From Punctularia strigosozonata HHB-11173 SS5 (taxonomy: Eukaryota; Basidiomycota; Agaricomycetes; Corticiales; Punctulariaceae), in assembly GCF_000264995.1 (NCBI RefSeq), contig NW_006767437.1, positions 1,891,841-1,955,840 of the forward strand: a stretch of 64,000 bases of DNA, read 5' to 3'. The position numbers and the translations under genes were made by a program. This document shows positions 56,997 through 64,000 of this stretch, in pieces; within the stretch, counting starts at the first letter, position 1, and each line of letters opens with the position of its first letter. The notes beneath the pieces are model-generated. The model was not told where the DNA came from and did not search any database. It saw only the letters and a list, made by a program, of their open reading frames with translations.

Positions 56997-58982
56997 ATGG
57001 ACGGACCGCCGGACGACCTGCCCCCGCCGCACCCGGAGGCCCACCTCGCCGCCGCAGATCACGAAGAGCTACCCGCCTATGGCGAGCCTCCTCGCGCGCC
57101 CGAGCCGCGCATCCCGACAGGCAGCAGGCGCGAGCGCATCGAACACACGTACACGCTCACGAACAGGAACGATCGGCCGTGGTTGACGCTCAAGCTACGG
57201 AGCCGCGCGCAGCAGCCGACCTACCTTCCGTACTACTTCGAGGGGGATGAAATCGCCGGGAATGTGGAGCTCAACTTGGAGAACGAGGACAGCATTCGTG
57301 AGGTTGCTGTCATTGTGCGTTACTGCTTGATTTGCGGTATCATCCTTTCTGAGCCTTTGTTCCTGTGCAGTTGAAGGGTCAAATCGGGAGCACGGCCTTG
57401 GACGCGATCACCTTCGTCAATATGCAGGAAGTCGTCTGGTCGACTGGAATGGGCGCCCCTCGTGCATTCCCGGTCTCAGAAGAGTCAGAGGCGGAACAAG
57501 CCAACAGCGCCCGTACCACACCCTCGCCTACACACGGTTCGACCACCTCCGCTTCCTCACGCGGGTCGTCACGTTCATCTTCGCGAGGCCCGAGCGCTTC
57601 CACCTCACCTGCAAACCCGTCATTTTTCACCTCGCCAAGGTTCCTCCGGCGCTCGTCCTCTTCGAGTGCCCCTGTGCACAGCGGCAAGCTCTTGGGCAAG
57701 TACGCATGGCCATTTTCGATGACGCTGCCCAAGTCAGTCACACTGCGCCAGAAGAACGATGTGGAAGGGAAAGCGTACGTCCTTCCGCCGTCGTTCAGCG
57801 AGCGCTCGGGCGTGCGCGTCACGATCCAGTACGAGCTGTACGTCAAAATTCGGCGCGGCAAACTGCGCGTGGATAGCAAGTGAGTTTGAGGCTCGCGAGC
57901 CTGTTTATATCTTTGCTGCTTCATATTATTGATCTCCCGTAATGTAGGGTGGGAACTGTGTTTGGATATACACCGATCAGCCAGCCACCGCCACCCTCGA
58001 TGTTGCGCCAGTTGGCGTATCAGGAGCATCTCCCGGCTCTTGTGGGTCCAGATGGAGATCCCGACGGCTTCGACGTCTCGGACCCTGCCACGATACACGC
58101 CAGGGTGTTCGACAGTCGCGATATCCAAGTAACTTGCAAGGTCAGTCAGAGCCGACCCGACGCATATGATCGCTTTTTCATGCTGAATTTTCCTTTCACG
58201 CAGTTATGCCTCGCAAAACCTGTGGGTGCTCATTGGTCTCGCATCATGCTCGATAATTAAACGCGCGCGAACAGCTTACATACACCCGGGGCACGCCAAT
58301 CCCGCTCGTGCTCTACGTAACCTGCCCCGACGCGCTCTCGCTCGACTTGCTCAACCCGGCCGTGCTGAGCAAAGCCGTACAGCTTCTCCGGCACGTCGCG
58401 CACAACCCGACGCCGGACGCGAACGCTAAGGCGAAGACGGCTCCGGCGATGGGGCGCCCCAACAGAGGTCCGAGCCGGCCTGGTGCGGCCGATGTCGGAT
58501 TTACCGTAAGCTCCCGCTTATCTCTTCTGCTCCCAGAACTTATCTCTGCATCGTGCAATGTAGCTCGCAACCCACTTTGTTAAGTCGGCGGTGCTGTGGC
58601 CGCATATGGAGGGGACGGGCAGTCCAGAAGACTCGCATACACGCCGGTTTGATGGTGAGATTGTGCTCCCGAACGACCTAAAGCCGACGAGCTCGCTCCT
58701 CCACTTTGACCTCCACGTTAGTCCCTGCCGTTCTCCCTCTCTACTTTCCCGCTTCTGATAGTCGTGTTACGTGTTCAGTACTCGGTGACCCTCTTCCCAC
58801 CCGTGGCGCCGTTCCTCGCGTGCGCAGACGAAGCGCCGCTCGTCTCGCGTAATGTTGAGATCGTCACGGCTTACGCGCGAGGGCCAAAGCCCCGTGCGAT
58901 GTCTCCGCCCGGCTACGACCTCGGAACATGGACCCCGGCGTACGCGCCCAGTTTTCCTGTTGGGACGGCTTTTGTGGCGTAG
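56997..58982 (+). CDS. Arrestin-like protein, tandem copy 1
   Basis: Start MDGPPDDLPPPHPEAHL. About nine exons. Pro-rich N-terminus with ELPAYGEPP (a PY-like segment), then the arrestin-N fold: RIEHTYTLTNRNDRPWLTLK, YYFEGDEIAGNVELNLE, SIREVAVIVKGQIGS, FVNMQEVVWSTG, a Ser-rich loop, KYAWPFSMTLPKSV, LPPSFSERSGVRVTIQYELY and VKIRRGKLR. The C-terminal half has VGTVFGYTPISQPPP, VFDSRDIQVTCKLCLAKPL, YTRGTPIPLVLYV, HTRRFDGEIVLPNDLKPTSS and YSVTLFPPVAPFLACA. This is the layout of fungal arrestin-like (C2-fold) proteins. Arrestin-related proteins often adapt ubiquitin ligases to membrane cargo; that role here is inferred. Confidence 0.82.
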
Positions 58983-59509
58983 TCGTGTGCGTATTTGTAT
59001 GTAGCTAGTTCCTCTTCTTTGGGTGGATATGGTTTTCGTTGTAACGTAGAGTACTGTATGCGCGTCTCTGTAGTTCACTGTGGGCCGGCTTCATTCACGC
59101 CGAAGCCGGCCTTCTGTACGTACGATGATCTACCCCTGTTGATCCCTTCTGTCATGATGGCAGCCGCAAGAAGGCCGAACAGCCATTCGCTATACATGCT
59201 AGGCATGGCTTCCCTGATCTAGCGCCCGACCAAGGTGTTTGACCGCAGCACTGACGGATACACCGCGCGACGTTTTGTACGATGTCGGACCTTCGTTGGC
59301 CGTTTACGTTCGTTATCTTCACCGCCAGTGCTTTCAATAGCAGAGTTGTGTCATGAACCGCCCCTCTTTGGACAAGACGGTTCAATTCGCTATGTAGCAC
59401 TGATCATCCCCGGTGGAGTTCGCGAATATATATACAAACCACTGTTCATGCATTGATGGGGTGTCGTATCATTACACCTCGTCTGAGGTCTCTCCGACAG
59501 CGCATCTTC
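58983..59509. other. Spacer between arrestin-like copies 1 and 2
   Basis: No gene. Presumed promoter of copy 2. Confidence 0.5.
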
Positions 59510-61190
59510 ATGGCGAATTATCTGGCCGACGTACGTTCGTCGAGCTCGTCGACTAGGGGTACTACTGCTGGGCCATCCCCGACCTACCCGTTGCTCAGAC
59601 GGCTCCCGAGACTGCCCGCATCTCTTGCGGTTATCCCTAATCGTGGACTCGAGAAGACCGAGCACACATATACACTCGCGAACGGGGAGGAGAAGCCATG
59701 GTTGAGACTGAAGTTGCGTAGTCGTGCCCAGAGATCGACCTCCTTACCCTCCTACTTCGAGGGTGAGGAAATTGCAGGGAGCGTGGAACTGGACGCGGAG
59801 AGCCCGAACAAAATCAGAGAGGTCGTTGTGGTCGTACGTGACATGGACAGCCGAGGTTCCTTGTTCTTCTATCTGATCCAAGGATCTCATGCAGGTGAAA
59901 GGAAAGGTGGGTAGCGCGTCACTGCCTGCAAGTACGTTTGTAGAGATGAAGGAGGTCGTCTGGTCCACAACGTCGATAAGCCCACGGAACACTCCTCCCG
60001 CCGACAGCGAGTGCGCTCGACGACACTGTATCAACCTCACCGGAACCTGCTCCTGGCCGTTTTCGTTTCTGTTGCCCAAGCATGTGTTGCTGAAAGGCAA
60101 ACAGTATCTGCTCCCGCCATCCTTCAGCGAACCGTCCGGAGTGCGCGTGAGCGTCCGGTATGGGATCTATGTTATGGTCCGGCGAGGCAGCTGGCAGGCG
60201 AGCACAAAGTAGGTAGACGTGCGGGGCGCTGAGAAGCGACAGTCCTGAATATTGTTTGACGCAGGATGGGGACGATGTTCGGATATACGCCCGCCACCAG
60301 TGTGGCTCCGCCGTCCCTGCTTTGGACGCTCGCCGATAGGAAGCAGCACCTCAGCACTGACAGAGCCGGATTCCTGGGACCGACGGTTATGCGCGCTAGG
60401 GTGTTTCACGATCGCGTCGTGAAGCTAACATGTGAGGTGGGTGGCAGCTACGGCCCTTGGCGCGAGGATCAAATTTCTGACAAGATCCGTTGCATGCAGT
60501 TGTATCTCGCAAAGCCCGTGAGCGCCCGCTGCATCATGCTCCCGTTCGGGGGTGCGTGGCTGATCGAAAATGTCCAGCTCGCATACGCTCGTGGTACGGC
60601 TGTCCCCATCGTCATGTGGATAAGCTGCGCGGACTCCGCCGCGCTAGCGCTTCTCGCACCGGACGCGCTGAGTAAGGCGGTCCGGCTCCGCCGCCACGTC
60701 TGGTTTGACCCATTACTGGCCGGCCCTGAGGTGACGGTAAGCCTAACTGATCCCGCTAGCAGGCCTGATCCTATAACGAAACCCGTCCCCTACAATAGTG
60801 CGTGCAATCGGCGGAGTTCCGGTTGGTCGATGAAAGCGTCGACGAAACGGGTTTGAGTACTCGGCGGTTCGACGGCAGGATCGCCCTTCCCGAGGATCTC
60901 AGCCCGACCAGCGCACTTCCGCACTTCTTTCTCCAGGTTCGTCTCGCGCATCCTTTCCGTAATAAAGGGCCAACTAATGCTCGGATGCGGTGCGGCACTC
61001 TACACTGTAGTACTCCGTGGCACTCTTCGCCCCCGTCGTGCCTTGCTTCGTGTGCGTGAACGGTGGAGGTATGCCCCTCATAAGCCGTCATGTCGCCATA
61101 GTCGGCATGGGCGCACAGGTCGTGACCCAGGGTGATCAGCGCGCCCGAATGCACTATCGGGAGGTGATTGGGAGCCAATATGCAGCGTAA
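59510..61190 (+). CDS. Arrestin-like protein, tandem copy 2
   Basis: Start MANYLADVRSSSSSTRG. Same exon plan as copy 1: LEKTEHTYTLANGEEKPWL, SYFEGEEIAGSVELDAE, VVVKGKVGS across a splice, FVEMKEVVWST, CSWPFSFLLPKHVLL, LPPSFSEPSGVRVSVRYGIY, MGTMFGYTP, ARVFHDRVVKLTCELYLAKP, LAYARGTAVPIVMWISCAD, then STRRFDGRIALPEDLSPTS and YSVALFAPVVPCFVCVN, ending EVIGSQYAA. The long Ser-rich loop of copy 1 is missing between the two arrestin-N strands. The C-terminus lacks the Pro/Gly tail shared by copies 1 and 3 and ends differently, so the last exon has diverged. Confidence 0.82.
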
Positions 61191-61788
61191 TCGGAGGAGG
61201 AGACCGCCGCATTGCGCGTGAGCATCCTTTCCACCGAGACGATACCGAACGGTCGAATTGGAGGAGAAATGATGTCATACGGACTTCGAGGTCGAAGACA
61301 TGCCTGATTTCCGTCTGGAGTGCAGAGCCGAGCGGAGTACTAGTAGCCAAACCTATGCTGAACACAGTTTCATGGAGGGAAGAGAGCTGCGAGGTAACTC
61401 GCGGTAAGACCTGCTGTGACATGGCATCCCAGTCCCAACCGCGCACAGAATGGAGAAAACCGCGAGGCTTCCATGGCAGGCGGTGGTGTAGGGTTCAATG
61501 CGCGCTGGGCGATCATCGGTTCGAAAGCCAAGAATGAACCATGTATGTAAGATCATCCAACTTTAGGGCACCGCTCTCCAAACCTTCGCTCGGCATCCCT
61601 GTCCCTCATCGTGGCTGCGCTGGCAGTGCAGATCTCGCATTTGGCTGATGGACAGCGCACGTATTGCCACAGGTGCTTCGAGCTTGATGCTGTCATCACG
61701 ATCGTGAATGGGACTGGCGGATATAGATTGTGCTATCCATGCTGTGAAGGAATCGTGCAGCCCCAGCGAGGTCTCTCCTCAGCACCAC
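61191..61788. other. Spacer between arrestin-like copies 2 and 3
   Basis: No supported gene. Presumed promoter of copy 3. Confidence 0.5.
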
Positions 61789-63618
61789 ATGGACGGTCTC
61801 CGGTACGACGCGCCTGCGCCGGCTACTCTCGCTATTGACGCTGCGGCTGGGCACCCGCCGGCCTATCGCGTGGCGAGACGGCTACCGAAGCTGCCTGTAG
61901 CCATCGACACAACCGGTCGCGTGAGCGAGAAGACGGAGCACACGTACACCCTCGCAAACAGGAAGGGAAAACCGTGGTTGACGCTGAAGCTGCGCAGCCG
62001 CGCACAACAGCCAAGTTTTCTGCCTTCGTATATCGAGGGCGACGAGATTGCGGGACGGGTGGAGCTGGACGCGGAGGGCACGAACGGTATCCGAGAAATC
62101 GCGGTGGTTGTACGTAATCAGTGTCCGAGCACCGTGGCCCCTTGTGTCCTCATGAAGCATCATTTGCCCTGTACAGGTAAAAGGACAAGTAGGGAGCTCA
62201 TCGATGGACGCAACCACGTTTGTCGAAACGAGAGAGGTCATCTGGCCGATGGCGTCGCCACGATCGCCGTTGAGCACCAACAGCCCACTATCTTCCCCGG
62301 AAAGCGAAAGCGCATTGCTCGATGGTGGCAGGCTCACGGGAGCGTGCTCCTGGACGTTTTCGCTGACGTTGCCGGGGAAAGTACTGCTTGGGAGTGACGG
62401 GGACAACAAGGTCTACCAGCTCCCACCATCGTTCGGGGAGCGATTGGGCGTGCGCGTGAGCGTCCAGTACGACGTCTATGTTAAGGTCCGGCGGGCTAGG
62501 TTCCGCGCGAATGCAAAGTGGGTGATCGTAGAAATCCACTCGACTGTAGCGATTTTCCTGAAGCTTTGTGGTGGCGCAGGATCGGGACGATGTTCTGCTA
62601 CATGCCCCTCGTCCGACCGCCACCGCTCCCACCGCTCCGCGCTTTGGCGTATAGGGCGCAGCTCCCGGCTCTCATAGGCTGGCTTGGCGATCCGGAGGGT
62701 TTCGAGGTCTTGAAGCCGGCAAGTATCAAAACCCGGGTGTTCCACGACCGCGACGTAGAGGTTATGTGCGAGGTGGGGTCGGTGCGATCCTCCATGGTGG
62801 TCTTGGGTTCCTGACGAGTTTTCATCCGAATAGATATACCTCGCAAAGCCTGTGAGCGCCCCCCTCCACCCCGTTTGTGATCCGCACGCTAACCAACTTC
62901 CAGCTCGCTTACACCCGTGGGACGGCCATCCCTCTGGTCGTGTCCATAAGCTGCTCTGACCGCGCCGCGCTCGATCTCTTGAACGCTGACGTGCTCGGCA
63001 GAGCAGTCCGGCTTATCCGCCACGTATGGTACGATTCACGACCGGGAGGGAGCGCACGAGCGCATGGTTCGCCAGCCATCGCCGAGTTCACGCTCGGAGA
63101 ACAGTTGTCGGAAATCCCGGTGACGGTGAGCGAAGATCAGGGCACCGATCCCGGGGTAAATTTGAATCATGCTTGCCTCCTAGCTTGCGCACCACTTCGT
63201 CGCGTCGGCCGCGCTCCGGGTCGCCGACGACGAACGCGACGACGGCGTTGCCTTGTACACCCGCCGTTTCAATGGTGAGATTGCCCTGGCCAGGGACCTC
63301 AAGCCGACTTGCGCGCTCCCGATATTCTTCCTCCAGGTCAGTCCCGCGCGTCCGTCCGAGCGGGCCCAATCAAGGCTGATGCTGACCCTTTCGCCGCCCT
63401 AGTACTCGGTCGCGATCTTCGCGCCCGCCGCACCAGGTTTCGTTTGCGTGGACGAAGCTGACACTCCACTCTTTTCCCGTAATGTGGAGGTCGTCACGGC
63501 ATATGCGCCCGGGCCGCAGCCGAGGCCGAGGCCGTTCAACGCTCCTGGATGCGATGCTGGAACGCGGGCACGAGCGTACGGGCAAGATACAGGGGGAAGA
63601 CTGGTGAATTGCGTGTAG
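61789..63618 (+). CDS. Arrestin-like protein, tandem copy 3
   Basis: Start MDGLRYDAPAPATLAID, chosen by likeness to the MDG start of copy 1. PAYRVARRLPKLP precedes VSEKTEHTYTLANRKGKPWL, SYIEGDEIAGRVELDAE, VVVKGQVGSSSMD (splice), FVETREVIWPMAS, CSWTFSLTLPGKVLL, LPPSFGERLGVRVSVQYDVY, IGTMFCYMPLVRPPPLPP, TRVFHDRDVEVMCEIYLAKP, LAYTRGTAIPLVVSISC, LAHHFVASAALRVADDE, YTRRFNGEIALARDLKPTCA, YSVAIFAPAAPGFVCVDEAD, and a Pro/Arg-rich tail ending GRLVNCV. All exon junctions match copies 1 and 2, showing that the array arose by gene duplication. No break was seen. Confidence 0.82.
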
Positions 63619-64000
63619 GGCGTTTCCTTCGTGCTGTGACTGCCCATGGGGGCAAAACAAATGCGGTGTTGTTTGCTGTACTCCATCGCTTCTGTTACTG
63701 TTGACAAAGCATGTGTGATCTCTGTGTGATCTGATAGCATCCGGAGCTGGTTGGCGTACCCATTATGGGCCAGTGGGCACGAAGCTTTGCAAGCAAGCGG
63801 ATGAAATGCGTGTACCGTGGTCACGAGAGAGAACGTAGACCGAACGTGAACGCGGATCATTCGACATCCCCAGTCCCGGCGTTGCGAGTGCCTGAGACAA
63901 GTCCTCCGAACAACGAATGCGTTTGGTCGTACATGCGTATGCATATGCTGTAACACCAAGACTGAAAGTCGAATACTTTTGCGACCCTACCCAACTTTGA
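63619..64000. other. 3' flank, no supported gene
   Basis: End of window, downstream of arrestin-like copy 3. Nothing recognised. Confidence 0.45.

Overview
The window reads as nuclear DNA of an agaricomycete basidiomycete (a mushroom- or polypore-type fungus). The host genes are cut by many introns of about 50-60 bases with GT..AG ends. The host set includes eIF1A, GINS Psf1, a YANK kinase, a Pho84-type phosphate carrier, Cdc16/Apc6, a Nop15/NIFK-type RRM protein and fungal arrestin-like proteins. KDZ and hAT transposons of basidiomycete type are present. One 889-base N gap lies at 14261-15149.

Bases 1-26.2 kb are a nest of mobile elements. The left edge holds the tail and 3' LTR of a Gypsy-like LTR element (fossil), which abuts or cuts the terminal inverted repeat of a hAT element. 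The two hAT ends (505-553 and 26175-26223) are inverted and match at 48 of 49 bases. The hAT transposase (minus strand) has seven exons whose phases all agree, but its fourth intron is 20,796 bases long. Exons 1-4 lie at 25308-23057 and exons 5-7 at 2260-1110. The extra length is a second element of about 20.7 kb, roughly 2292-22998, flanked by the direct repeat GGGGGC and by inverted TGTGTACAG ends. It carries a full-looking KDZ transposase (16119-19938, plus) and three cargo-like genes: a large W-rich/Ser-rich protein (4863-8179, minus) and two convergent proteins ending in an RNase H1 N-terminal-like (viroplasmin) module (8348-9201 plus; 9364-11620 minus). It also holds a 69-base repeat array, GGC-rich arrays, a large inverted repeat around the N gap, a series of intron-like tandem modules, a 25-base minisatellite and TGTACA-rich ends.

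From 26.4 kb onward the DNA is host-like and gene-dense: eIF1A (+), an F-box-like/ankyrin-like protein (-), a macro-domain ADP-ribose hydrolase (+), a YANK/STK32 kinase (-), about 2.9 kb without a supported gene, GINS Psf1 (+), a polytopic membrane protein (+), a phosphate:H+ symporter (+), an AlkB-type dioxygenase (+), a small unknown gene (+), a Nop15-like RRM protein (-) divergent from an unknown basic protein (+), another small basic protein (+), Cdc16/Apc6 (-), about 2.8 kb without a supported gene, a secreted Cys-rich protein with an internal duplication (+), and a tandem array of three arrestin-like genes (+) with shared intron positions.

The main point of interest is the hAT element whose intron contains a cargo-bearing KDZ-type element, the whole ending only about 190 bases upstream of the eIF1A start codon. 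No confident tRNA, rRNA or CRISPR feature was seen. All calls are by eye, without database searches.
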